Of a stretch of 12,371 bases of DNA, positions 1-7,002 are shown piece by piece. How positions within the stretch are numbered: position 1 is the stretch's first letter; every line of letters begins with the position of its first letter. Source of the stretch: Limisphaerales bacterium (GTDB taxonomy: Bacteria; Verrucomicrobiota; Verrucomicrobiia; Limisphaerales; UBA11358); contig DAIDJC010000071.1 in assembly GCA_027451565.1 (NCBI GenBank), positions 1 through 12,371 on the forward strand, in the 5' to 3' direction. A program made the translations under genes and the position numbers. The notes beneath the pieces are model-generated. The model saw nothing but the letters and a program-made list of their open reading frames with translations, was not told the DNA's origin and made no database searches.

Positions 1-2
1 AA

Positions 3-1127
3 CCCACGCTCCTTGCTGGATCAAAAACAGCGCCAAAAGAAATCAATTACAAAGGAATCAGAATCGTAAGAATTTGGTCAACAAGATTCCCAAAAACTGT
101 ATTTATCGGAAAACTTTTGAATTTATGCACATTTTTCATCTCCGCTAATCTCGAAATCCTATTTAAATATTCCAAATCACAACTCCTTTTGCTTACAAAC
201 CCGCCCTACTTGCCATTGACAGGCTGGCTCTTCAATCTGATTCGCAATCAGACATTTGGGGTGATTTTATTTGATATCATGCCGGAGCAGGCTGAATTGC
301 TGAATTTTATCAAACCCGACGGTTTCCTGGCAAAAACTTGGCGAAGTATAAATCATTTGTGGTACCAGCGCGCGGCGTATTCCATTGTGCTGAGCAGGGA
401 CATGCTGACAGGGGCGCTGAAAAATGCAAATTTGCTTGGAACAAAGAAGGAGGAATCCGCAAGAAATAAAACACACATCATTCACGTCTGGGCGGATGAC
501 CGGTTGATTTCACCAATGCCAAAAACGGAATCCAAGGAAGCCGCCAGGCTTGGCTTCCAAAACCTTTTTGTCGTTCAATATTCCGGAAATCATGGAAGAT
601 TTCACGATATTGAAACATTGCTGGATATTGCGCGGCTTTTTAATAAAGACGATGGGTTTGTTTTTCAATTCATTGGGGACGGGCAAAAAAAACAATTGGT
701 GATGGACCTGATGAGCAAAAATCCGGGGGTTCCGGTTTTTGCCTCGGGATACGTTGAAAAGAAAATGCTTCCCGATTCACTTGCCATGGCGGATATTGGG
801 GTTGTGGCCCAAATGCCAGGACAGGAAAATGTGTGCTTCCCATCGAAATTGCTCGGAATAATGGCATCGGGACGACCTGTTTTGGCGATATGCCCGCCAG
901 GATGCGAAATGGCGCGGATGATTATTGATAACGATATGGGTTTTGTTGTTGATAATCGCGATGTTGAAGGCGGTCGTTCAGTGCTTTTGAAGGCGAAAAC
1001 CAATCAAGGCAAATTAAACCAGATGGGCGCAAATGCCTTTAATTTGTTGCGGGATAAATTCACCCTTTCAAAAGCCGCGCAACAATACTTAAAAATAATC
1101 AATTCCTTTATAATTGAAAACCGCTGA
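3..1127 (+). CDS. GT4-type glycosyltransferase, 5' end cut by the window
   Basis: Probably transfers a sugar from an activated donor to a growing surface glycan at the cytoplasmic face of the membrane. The reading frame is open from the left edge (codons from base 3), so the N-terminus lies outside the window. A TTG at 117 is not a convincing start, because the codons before it also encode family-like sequence (IRIVRIWSTRFPK, as in WbuB-type transferases). The first half shows TNPPYLPLTGWL and VILFDIMPEQ, the N-terminal Rossmann domain. The C-terminal donor-binding domain shows YSGNHGRFHDIET (from 579), FIGDG (from 669) and PSKLLGIMASGRPVLAI (from 840), the family's nucleotide-sugar signature. 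It lies 70 bases before the epimerase gene on the same strand, suggesting an operon. It is AT-rich compared with genes after base 2600, which fits a transferred polysaccharide cassette. The acceptor and sugar cannot be read from sequence. Confidence 0.88.
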   Translation, partial: PTLLAGSKTAPKEINYKGIRIVRIWSTRFPKTVFIGKLLNLCTFFISANLEILFKYSKSQLLLLTNPPYLPLTGWLFNLIRNQTFGVILFDIMPEQAELLNFIKPDGFLAKTWRSINHLWYQRAAYSIVLSRDMLTGALKNANLLGTKKEESARNKTHIIHVWADDRLISPMPKTESKEAARLGFQNLFVVQYSGNHGRFHDIETLLDIARLFNKDDGFVFQFIGDGQKKQLVMDLMSKNPGVPVFASGYVEKKMLPDSLAMADIGVVAQMPGQENVCFPSKLLGIMASGRPVLAICPPGCEMARMIIDNDMGFVVDNRDVEGGRSVLLKAKTNQGKLNQMGANAFNLLRDKFTLSKAAQQYLKIINSFIIENR

Positions 1128-1197
1128 TAGTCTTTCTAAATCGAGTTGATTCCTCCAATTTTCAATCTGAGACTGCGTCACATCCTATTCTTGTTTT

Positions 1198-2193
1198 ATG
1201 GAAACTGCCATCATCTTTGGGGGATCAGGCTATATCGGATCAAATCTTGCCAGGCGCCTATCCTCTGAAAATCGCTTCAAGAATTTAATTCTAGCCGATG
1301 TGGCGAAGCCGAAAAGCCCGCTTCCTGCAAATGCCTGTTTTAAGCAATGCGATGTCCGAAATCCAATCTTTGAACAATTGGGCGACATTCATCCAGACTG
1401 GATTTTTAATTTTGCGGCGGTTCATCGCGAGCCTGGCCACAAGGGCTCGGAATACTTTGACACCAATATATCCGGGGCAAGAAACGTCTGCCAGTATGCT
1501 GAAACAGTCAAATGCCAAAATATTCTTTTTACAAGCAGCATTTCCGTTTATGGGCCAACTGTGGAGGCCACAACCGAAAACTCGCCAAAATATCCCAAAA
1601 CCCCCTATGGAATCAGCAAATTGTGCGCTGAATTGATCCATGAATGCTGGTATCGTTCCGGGAATGGCCGGAAGCTGGTCATTTGCAGGCCTGGCGTCGT
1701 ATATGGCCCGGGGGATCCTGGAAATATTCTCAGGATGATAAAAGCAGTCCAAAAGGGTTATTTTTTCTTTCCAGGAACAACACAAATACGCAAAAGCTAC
1801 GCCTACATTGAAGGCCTTATTGATAGTTTTGTTTTTGCCATTTCTTATTCGGATTCATTTTTTCTATATAATTATGTCGAGAAAGAAACGGAAACAATTG
1901 GCGGGCTGATTCAAATTGTCAAACAAGAGCTTTCCTCCTCTTCTCCAGTGATTTCAATTCCTTTATGGATGCTTCTGCCTCTTGCCCATGGAATTCAATT
2001 TTTGACAAATGGAAAAAGCCCAATCCACCCAGAAAGGGTTAAAAAAGCCGCTTTTCCCACCCACATCGTCCCTTTCAATCTTGAAAAAGTGGGTTTCAGT
2101 TTTAAATATGATTTTCGATCTTCGCTTAAAGATTGGATTTCTTCAGCTCCAGAAGATTTTTTTAAAGGGCGGAATTCCCTCAAAACGAATTAA
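1198..2193 (+). CDS. NAD-dependent sugar epimerase/dehydratase (extended SDR)
   Basis: A cytoplasmic nucleotide-sugar epimerase, dehydratase or reductase that would supply a modified sugar for the glycan. The 331-residue length is usual for extended SDRs. The N-terminal Rossmann loop is GGSGYIG (G8, G11, G14), with an acidic residue (D34) at the end of strand 2 that favours NAD over NADP. The active site is S113/S114, Y137 and K141 (YGISK). CRPGVVYGPGDPGN at 163-176 is the usual sugar-binding region of the family. The ATG at 1198 begins directly before the dinucleotide-binding strand, so the start is secure, although no clear Shine-Dalgarno is visible. It follows the glycosyltransferase on the same strand and shares its low GC. 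The exact substrate (for example UDP-glucose, UDP-GlcNAc or GDP-mannose) is not determinable here. Confidence 0.9.
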   Translation: METAIIFGGSGYIGSNLARRLSSENRFKNLILADVAKPKSPLPANACFKQCDVRNPIFEQLGDIHPDWIFNFAAVHREPGHKGSEYFDTNISGARNVCQYAETVKCQNILFTSSISVYGPTVEATTENSPKYPKTPYGISKLCAELIHECWYRSGNGRKLVICRPGVVYGPGDPGNILRMIKAVQKGYFFFPGTTQIRKSYAYIEGLIDSFVFAISYSDSFFLYNYVEKETETIGGLIQIVKQELSSSSPVISIPLWMLLPLAHGIQFLTNGKSPIHPERVKKAAFPTHIVPFNLEKVGFSFKYDFRSSLKDWISSAPEDFFKGRNSLKTN

Positions 2194-2603
2194 TTACCCC
2201 CTTCATCCGTTTTAATGGAATTCCGATTTAACACAGCTTTTGGCAGTCTGCCCGGAGCGACGACACACAACCTGCCGGCTGGAGTGGTCTTTGCTCCAAA
2301 CCCCTTTTGTGCCACTGACCCCTTGATGGAAAACATGAAGCCCAATTATGGATCTCGCGGGAAAACCAATGCGCTTTGCCGCCGCCACAAGGTTTCCATC
2401 AAACCAGGTCAGGCTCAGTGTTTCAAATCCCCGCCGTTTTGCGCCGCGCCACATAAAGGCTTTTCAGCTCCCCTTCCTTCTGCTGCGCTACGGAAGCCGG
2501 CTGCCAGACTTGAAACGTGGGGCTTAAAATCTTGCGAGACACCGAATTTTGTATAAAACGAATGCTTGATCTTTCTGGAAATTCCGTACCATCTAAGGGA
2601 GCC
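2194..2603. other. Gene-free 410-base stretch before the exosortase
   Basis: I find no gene here that I can support. Short open frames exist on both strands (for example 2215-2556 plus and 2212-2454 minus), but they have no recognisable domain, no ribosome binding site and an erratic composition. A TATAAA at 2552-2557 could be a -10 element for the exosortase, but the only nearby -35 (TTGCGA at 2532-2537) is 14 bases away, which is too close. This is also where the window changes from AT-rich to GC-rich DNA, so it may hold decayed coding sequence or an old junction. Confidence 0.4.
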
Positions 2604-4160
2604 ATGCCTCTGAAGTCCATGAACCCAATCATGTCCAGGCCCTGGCAGGAATCCTTTGCTGGCTTGGTGGCTTTGCTGGCCTGCTGGCTGTTATTCTTCC
2701 GCGAAATCAGCGGAGAATGGAAGGTGAACGCCCAATACAGCTATGGCTATGTGGTGCCTTTGCTCGGGGCGGTTTTGTTTTTCCGTCGCTGGCCGGACCG
2801 ACCTCCAGCCGAACCTGCCAGCCCGGCCTGGCTTCCTTGGCTGGTGGCTGGGCTGGTGTTTTTGGAACTGCCTTTCATTCTGGTGTTTGAAGCCAATCCC
2901 GAGTGGCGCATGCTTTATTGGGCCAATGGCTTGCAAATGCTTGCCCTAACGTGCTCCTTGCTTTTTTTCCTGGGAGGCAGGCGCTGGGTGCGGCACTTTG
3001 CCCCGCCACTGGCTTTCATGCTTATTGCAGTCCCCTGGCCCATGGTGCAGGAGCAATGGGCCATCCAGGGGCTAATGCGCTTCGTGGCCTCCCTGACGGT
3101 GGTGGTGGTGGGAATCCTCGGGATACCAGGCATCCAACACGGCAATCTCATTGAAGTGGGCACCGGCATTGTGGGCATTGATGAGGCTTGCAGCGGAGTG
3201 CGATCCCTGCAATCCGCCCTGATGTTGTCGCTGTTCCTCGGGGAAATGCACCGGATGTCTCATGCCCGCCGGTTGGTGTTGCTCGCCAGTTCCCTGGTGC
3301 TTGTGCTCGTGGCCAATGTCACGCGGACCAGCATCCTTGTCTGGACCGCTGCGAACCATGGCCTGAAGGCCATGGAATCCGTGCATGACACCGTGGGTTT
3401 GGTGGTGATGTTCATTGTGCTGCCTTGCCTGATTGGATTGGCCTACCTCATCAAGCCGCGGTTCGGACCTCCCGTGCCGCCAGAAACCCACTCCCCCATT
3501 CTATTGCGCAAAATCCCCGCCGTCGCCGGGTTTGCAACACTTGCTTGGCTCGCGCTTTGCATGGGGTTGACTGAAGCTTGGTATCGCTCCCATGAATCGC
3601 ATCTGGTGCCGAACACTCCATGGACACTGAAATGGCCAGACCAGGATGCCGGGTTTCATAAAAGTGAAATATCCCAAACTTCCCTTGCCATTCTCCGCTG
3701 CACGGACAGCCAGGCGGCGTCGTGGTTGGATGACAACGGCAATGACTGGAGCGCATTTCTGCTGAAGTGGGCTCCGGGCCGAAATTCCGAGCAGCTCGCC
3801 AAAGGGCATCGCCCGGATATTTGTTTTCCTGCGGCGGGATCCCAACTGGTGGAGGACTACGGCTTGGTCCAACTCCAGCCCAACGGTGTAAAAATGGTTT
3901 TCCACAATCAAATGTTTTCCAACAGCGCGGGGTACATGTACGTCTTTTATTGCCTGTGGTCCGACCGGGTGTCGCCCCACGAGGAAAATAATATGGACAA
4001 GGAAGTTGAATCGCAGGCCGGGCGGATCAGGGCGGTTTTGGATGGAAAACGCAACCTGGGCCAGCAGGTGCTGGAAATTGTCATTCGCGGGCCGGACACG
4101 GACGAGGCGGCCTTGAAACTTCTTAAGGCCCAATTACCGGACTTGGTGCGGCACGGTTGA
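2604..4160 (+). CDS. Exosortase with C-terminal EpsI-like domain
   Basis: An inner-membrane transpeptidase-like enzyme of the exosortase/archaeosortase family, thought to cleave and anchor proteins bearing a C-terminal PEP-CTERM-type sorting tail, usually in exopolysaccharide-producing diderms. With the ATG at 2604 (AAGGGAG just upstream) it has 518 residues. The frame is open back to a GTG at 2517, and further ATGs lie at 2619 and 2631. Residues 1 to about 290 hold several hydrophobic helices and the full catalytic set: Cys196 in EACSGVRS (codon at 3189), Arg241 in NVTRTS, and His261 in ESVHDTVG. From about residue 300 a further membrane helix leads into a periplasmic EpsI-like domain with GHRPDICFPAAG (His402, Cys407). 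No PEP-CTERM substrate is present in the window. The upstream glycan genes match the usual context. It ends 31 bases from the convergent phosphate transporter. Confidence 0.92.
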   Translation: MPLKSMNPIMSRPWQESFAGLVALLACWLLFFREISGEWKVNAQYSYGYVVPLLGAVLFFRRWPDRPPAEPASPAWLPWLVAGLVFLELPFILVFEANPEWRMLYWANGLQMLALTCSLLFFLGGRRWVRHFAPPLAFMLIAVPWPMVQEQWAIQGLMRFVASLTVVVVGILGIPGIQHGNLIEVGTGIVGIDEACSGVRSLQSALMLSLFLGEMHRMSHARRLVLLASSLVLVLVANVTRTSILVWTAANHGLKAMESVHDTVGLVVMFIVLPCLIGLAYLIKPRFGPPVPPETHSPILLRKIPAVAGFATLAWLALCMGLTEAWYRSHESHLVPNTPWTLKWPDQDAGFHKSEISQTSLAILRCTDSQAASWLDDNGNDWSAFLLKWAPGRNSEQLAKGHRPDICFPAAGSQLVEDYGLVQLQPNGVKMVFHNQMFSNSAGYMYVFYCLWSDRVSPHEENNMDKEVESQAGRIRAVLDGKRNLGQQVLEIVIRGPDTDEAALKLLKAQLPDLVRHG

Positions 4161-4191
4161 AAGTTCCGGATGCCTTTGGTTCCGGTCGGAT

Positions 4192-5694
4192 TCAGTGGGA
4201 AGGATTCAATCCTGAGGAATGTGACAAAACCAGCAGCGTGGCGGCGAAAAGGAGCGCCCCCATGAAGACGCAAACGGGCAGTGTGAGAACCCACGCCAGG
4301 AGAAGGTTCCTCAAGGTCTTCATTTGGAGTCCGGACCTGTTGGCTACCATGGCCCCGGCCACACCGCTGGATAATACGTGGGTGGTGCTTACGGGCAAAC
4401 CATAACGGTCTGCCAAGCCTATTGTGGCCATGGTGACAAACTCTGCCGAGGCTCCTTGCGCGCAGGTCAGGTGCGCCTTCCCAATTTTCTCGCCCACAGT
4501 AACGACTATCCGTTTCCAACCCACCATCGTCCCAACGCCCATTGCCAGAGCAACCGCGGTTTTGACCCAAATGGGTATAAACTGGATTACTTGGTTCAAT
4601 GCCGAGCGATATTGGAGCAGGATCGAGGCTTTGGATGAATCGAGGGATGGATCCCGGGCAAGTTTGCCAAGAGTTTCCGAAACCAGATATATCGAAGAGT
4701 GCAAATCATCCCGTTGTTGGGAGTCCAGCCCAGCCAAGGATGTCCGGCCCTTGATTGTGAGCAGGATTTCATTGTTTTCAAAGGCCAGGGCGCCAAACAG
4801 GGATGGAGTGCACGAAGCCCGTGGTTTCAGGTATCGTTCCAGCACGGCCCCGGCCTGAATGGAATTGGTCGGCACCGCCTGTAATTGACGGGAGAAAACT
4901 TGGGATGCGGATTGGGACAAGGCTGTAATTTGGGACAGCGATTCAGGGCTGGTGGATAAATCCACGGCGTATAAGCCAGGGGCCATCGCCAAGAGCACGA
5001 GCATTAAGAGTCCCATTCCTTTTTGTCCGTCATTGGAGCCGTGGGCATAACTCACCCCGGTGCAGGTGAGGCACAGGCTGGCGCGCACCCACAAGGGAGG
5101 AGTTTTTCCTGGCTCCATCGGCTGGTTCAGGGCTGTGTTCCTTCCAAAAATCCGAAAAACTCCCATCAATGCGGCAGTCCCCACAAATCCAACCAAGGGC
5201 GACACCAAAAGAGCCATGCCCACATCCTCCGCCTTGGACCAATTCAAGCCGCCCGCAAAACTGCCGGTGTGCAGATAGGAATTCATCAAGCCCACCCCCA
5301 GGATGGACCCAATGAGGGAGTGAGAACTCGATGCGGGCAGGCCCAGATACCATGTTCCCAGGTTCCATAGCAGAGCGGAGACGAGCAGGGAAAAGATCAT
5401 CGCAAATCCTATGGCTGAAATGACATGGGTGATCAGGTCCGAAGGCAGCAAACTCAGCACACCAAAGGCCACCGCACCGCTGGAATTCAACACGCCCAAA
5501 AAATTCCAGATGCCAGACCAGATCACCGCAGCCCAGGGCGGCAGGCTTTTGGTGTAAATCACGGTGGCCACCGCATTGGCGGTGTCGTGGAAACCATTCA
5601 CAAATTCAAATCCAAGCGCCAAAATCAATGCCCCAAGCAGGATCATCAGGTGTAGAGGGTCGGCGACACCCATGCATTGTGCCATGCTCAACAT
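4192..5694 (-). CDS. PiT-family inorganic phosphate transporter
   Basis: A low-affinity secondary transporter importing phosphate (often as metal-phosphate) with protons or sodium across the inner membrane. About 500 residues, like E. coli PitA. Both inverted halves carry the family signature: GFHDTANA (Asp37, Asn40) and SYAHGSNDGQKG (Asp222), plus the paired motifs GLPASSSHSLIG and GLPVSTTHVLSS. A hydrophilic central segment separates the two hydrophobic halves, as in PitA. The frame extends to an ATG at 5787, adding 31 residues. I chose the ATG at 5692-5694 because a good promoter (-10 at 5721-5726) lies inside that extension and the shorter form begins just before the first membrane helix. 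Neither start has a clear Shine-Dalgarno. The FHA gene lies upstream on the same strand, and read-through from it is possible. Regulation by phosphate is suggested by a Pho-box-like repeat. Confidence 0.93.
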   Translation of the reverse strand: MLSMAQCMGVADPLHLMILLGALILALGFEFVNGFHDTANAVATVIYTKSLPPWAAVIWSGIWNFLGVLNSSGAVAFGVLSLLPSDLITHVISAIGFAMIFSLLVSALLWNLGTWYLGLPASSSHSLIGSILGVGLMNSYLHTGSFAGGLNWSKAEDVGMALLVSPLVGFVGTAALMGVFRIFGRNTALNQPMEPGKTPPLWVRASLCLTCTGVSYAHGSNDGQKGMGLLMLVLLAMAPGLYAVDLSTSPESLSQITALSQSASQVFSRQLQAVPTNSIQAGAVLERYLKPRASCTPSLFGALAFENNEILLTIKGRTSLAGLDSQQRDDLHSSIYLVSETLGKLARDPSLDSSKASILLQYRSALNQVIQFIPIWVKTAVALAMGVGTMVGWKRIVVTVGEKIGKAHLTCAQGASAEFVTMATIGLADRYGLPVSTTHVLSSGVAGAMVANRSGLQMKTLRNLLLAWVLTLPVCVFMGALLFAATLLVLSHSSGLNPSH

Positions 5695-5720
5695 TAAAAT
5701 GGATGCAACCCAAGGGGGCC

Positions 5721-5749
5721 ATTTTAGATTTGTTACAATTCGGTAACAA
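5721..5749 (-). promoter_or_regulatory. Promoter of the phosphate transporter with Pho-box-like repeat
   Basis: On the minus strand, TTGTTA (5744-5749) and TAAAAT (5721-5726) are separated by 17 bases, a good sigma-70 arrangement (4/6 and 5/6 matches). The -35 lies in TTGTTAC-CGAA-TTGTAAC (5732-5749), two near-identical 7-mers with a 4-base gap. This is the geometry of PhoB/PhoP boxes, although the bases match the E. coli consensus only partly. The same block also contains an inverted repeat, TTGTTAC/GTAACAA (5730-5749). The predicted transcript starts near 5714, about 20 bases before the ATG at 5694. Confidence 0.5.
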
Positions 5750-5846
5750 TGCAGTTCGGATGCGGCCAGCGCGATGCGGCGCTGCATGAATGGTGTCTCG
5801 GCCTGGAATTGCCCTAAAGAGTCCCGGAAGAGGGGCTAAAACGTGG

Positions 5847-6452
5847 TCAGGGGTTGGGACGCCCCCCGAATTTCAAGCGAACTGTATTTTGAATGAAACC
5901 CAGAAAACCTCGCTTGGCCTTGACCGGGTTCAGTTCAATGCGTTCGCATTTGTTGTGGCAAAGGGTGCAGAGAAAGAGTGGGAGACCACCCTGGCGGCGC
6001 ATCATGCGCACACAACCGCTGCACATGACCTCTCCACAAGTCGTGCATCGGAAGGTGGCCATGAGATCCTCGTGTCGCGGACATGCCAGAATTCCGTTCT
6101 CAAATTTCACCGGAGGCTTGATGACCGGAGCAGGGCTTTCCATGCGGGGAATGGCAATGGTCACTCCTGTGGATTCCACCAGCATTTCCACATTGCCCAA
6201 TCGGACGGTCTGACCCTCTTCCAGCCAGGCTTGGGTGACGGGTTGGTCATTGATGAATGAACCATTGGTGGAATCCAAATCATGCAAAACCACGCCTTCG
6301 CTGGATAAAATAAATTCACAATGCGAGGTGGAAACGGTGGGGTGTAAAATGGTGAAGTCGTTTCCCGGGTCCCGCCCCACTCGGTTGGCGCCCATGCGCA
6401 ATTCCATGGCGCGCAAATCAATTTCCTTGGTTTGAATCAAAAGCCTTGCCAT
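5847..6452 (-). CDS. FHA domain protein with C-terminal cysteine-rich zinc finger
   Basis: A small cytoplasmic protein (201 residues) that should bind phosphothreonine peptides through its FHA domain, suggesting a role next to a Ser/Thr kinase. Residues about 1-95 form the FHA domain with the conserved GR (26-27), SxxH (Ser41, His44) and STNG (Asn63, Gly64). Residues about 96-120 are a proline-rich linker. Residues 124-169 form a B-box-like zinc-binding region, C-x2-H-x8-C-x2-C-x4-C-x2-C, followed by C-x2-C-x3-C (Cys162, 165, 169), then a basic tail. There are no membrane helices. The ATG at 6452 has AAGGG about eight bases upstream and a promoter at the right distance. A TTG at 6479 would sit on the transcription start. 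No kinase or phosphatase is encoded nearby, so the partner is unknown. It lies upstream of the phosphate transporter on the same strand. Confidence 0.88.
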   Translation of the reverse strand: MARLLIQTKEIDLRAMELRMGANRVGRDPGNDFTILHPTVSTSHCEFILSSEGVVLHDLDSTNGSFINDQPVTQAWLEEGQTVRLGNVEMLVESTGVTIAIPRMESPAPVIKPPVKFENGILACPRHEDLMATFRCTTCGEVMCSGCVRMMRRQGGLPLFLCTLCHNKCERIELNPVKAKRGFLGFIQNTVRLKFGGRPNP

Positions 6453-6482
6453 GGTTGCACCCTTGAGCGTTAAGTACAAGCC

Positions 6483-6512
6483 ATTCTAGCCCAAAAACTT
6501 TGGGTTTGTCCA
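6483..6512 (-). promoter_or_regulatory. Sigma-70-type promoter of the FHA gene with palindromic spacer
   Basis: On the minus strand TGGACA (6507-6512, 5/6) and TAGAAT (6483-6488, 5/6) are 18 bases apart. The expected start of transcription near 6476 gives a leader of about 24 bases to the ATG at 6452, with AAGGG in between. The spacer contains the inverted repeat CCCAAA-aac-TTTGGG (6490-6504), which could be an operator or simply a structural element. Confidence 0.6.
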
Positions 6513-6600
6513 CGGGAAAATTTAAGCCAAGATCAGACAATTTATAGCCAAATTGTAATCCGGGCCATCAAGACGATCTGAATGGGGCAGGGCCCAATTA

Positions 6601-6987
6601 TCATGTTTGGCCGCGCCCAGTCAGGTTTCTTTGGCAAAAAACATGATCTTGAACCAGTTTACCTCCAATCAAATGCTCCTGAATAATGCGCTCCAAAACC
6701 TCAGGAGTGCAGGAGTGGTACCAGGTTCCTTCTGGATAAACCACCGCGACGGGTCCTTGCTGGCATACCCGCAGGCAATTGGCCTTGGTGCGGTTTACCA
6801 GGGCGCGAGGCCCGCAGAGGTTTAATTCATTCAAACGTCGCTTTAGGTATTCCCATGCCGCCAAGGAAGCCGCGCGGTCGCAACACTTGGGATCCGAGGC
6901 GTCAGCGCAGAGGAAAATATGGCGCTGGTAATGTTCCAGCCCAAGTTTTTCCACGGACGGGCGCAGGACTTCATCCGGAAGCGGCAT
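6601..6987 (-). CDS. Thioredoxin-like [2Fe-2S] ferredoxin
   Basis: A 128-residue soluble protein of the thioredoxin-fold [2Fe-2S] ferredoxin type (COG3411-like), an electron carrier. The cluster ligands are visible: Cys27 in HIFLCADAS, Cys35/Cys36 in DPKCCDRAAS, then Cys71 and Cys75 in NCLRVCQQGPVAVVYPEGTWY, the characteristic second half of the family. In the best-studied members the spacing between the first two ligands is longer (about 12 residues), so the first loop is short here. Start at the ATG 6985-6987, 15 bases after the stop of the hydroxylase-type gene on the same strand, implying co-transcription. It could supply electrons to that diiron enzyme; this is inferred from gene order only. 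No intrinsic terminator is evident after it. Confidence 0.85.
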   Translation of the reverse strand: MPLPDEVLRPSVEKLGLEHYQRHIFLCADASDPKCCDRAASLAAWEYLKRRLNELNLCGPRALVNRTKANCLRVCQQGPVAVVYPEGTWYHSCTPEVLERIIQEHLIGGKLVQDHVFCQRNLTGRGQT

Positions 6988-7002
6988 GACAGGCGCGGGT
7001 GT

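Noticed and set aside
2215..2556. Plus-strand frame of 113 codons before the exosortase
   Set aside because: Rich in Pro, Ala and Lys, without motif or ribosome binding site, and overlapped by an equally unconvincing minus frame.
3501..4133. 210-codon open frame on the minus strand inside the exosortase gene
   Set aside because: Lies wholly antisense to a gene with clear catalytic motifs and has no recognisable domain; a by-product of GC-rich codon use.
4195..4215. AGGATT-c-AATCCT inverted repeat between the convergent exosortase and transporter genes
   Set aside because: One-base loop, inside the last codons of the transporter, and no T-run on either strand; not a terminator.
3947..4570. 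207-codon minus-strand frame spanning the exosortase 3' end and the transporter 3' end
   Set aside because: Overlaps two well-supported genes in other frames and shows no family features.
6488..6506. CCCAAA/TTTGGG hairpin as terminator of the ferredoxin gene
   Set aside because: About 100 bases past the stop, weak stem and no T-run on the minus strand; it sits inside the FHA promoter instead.
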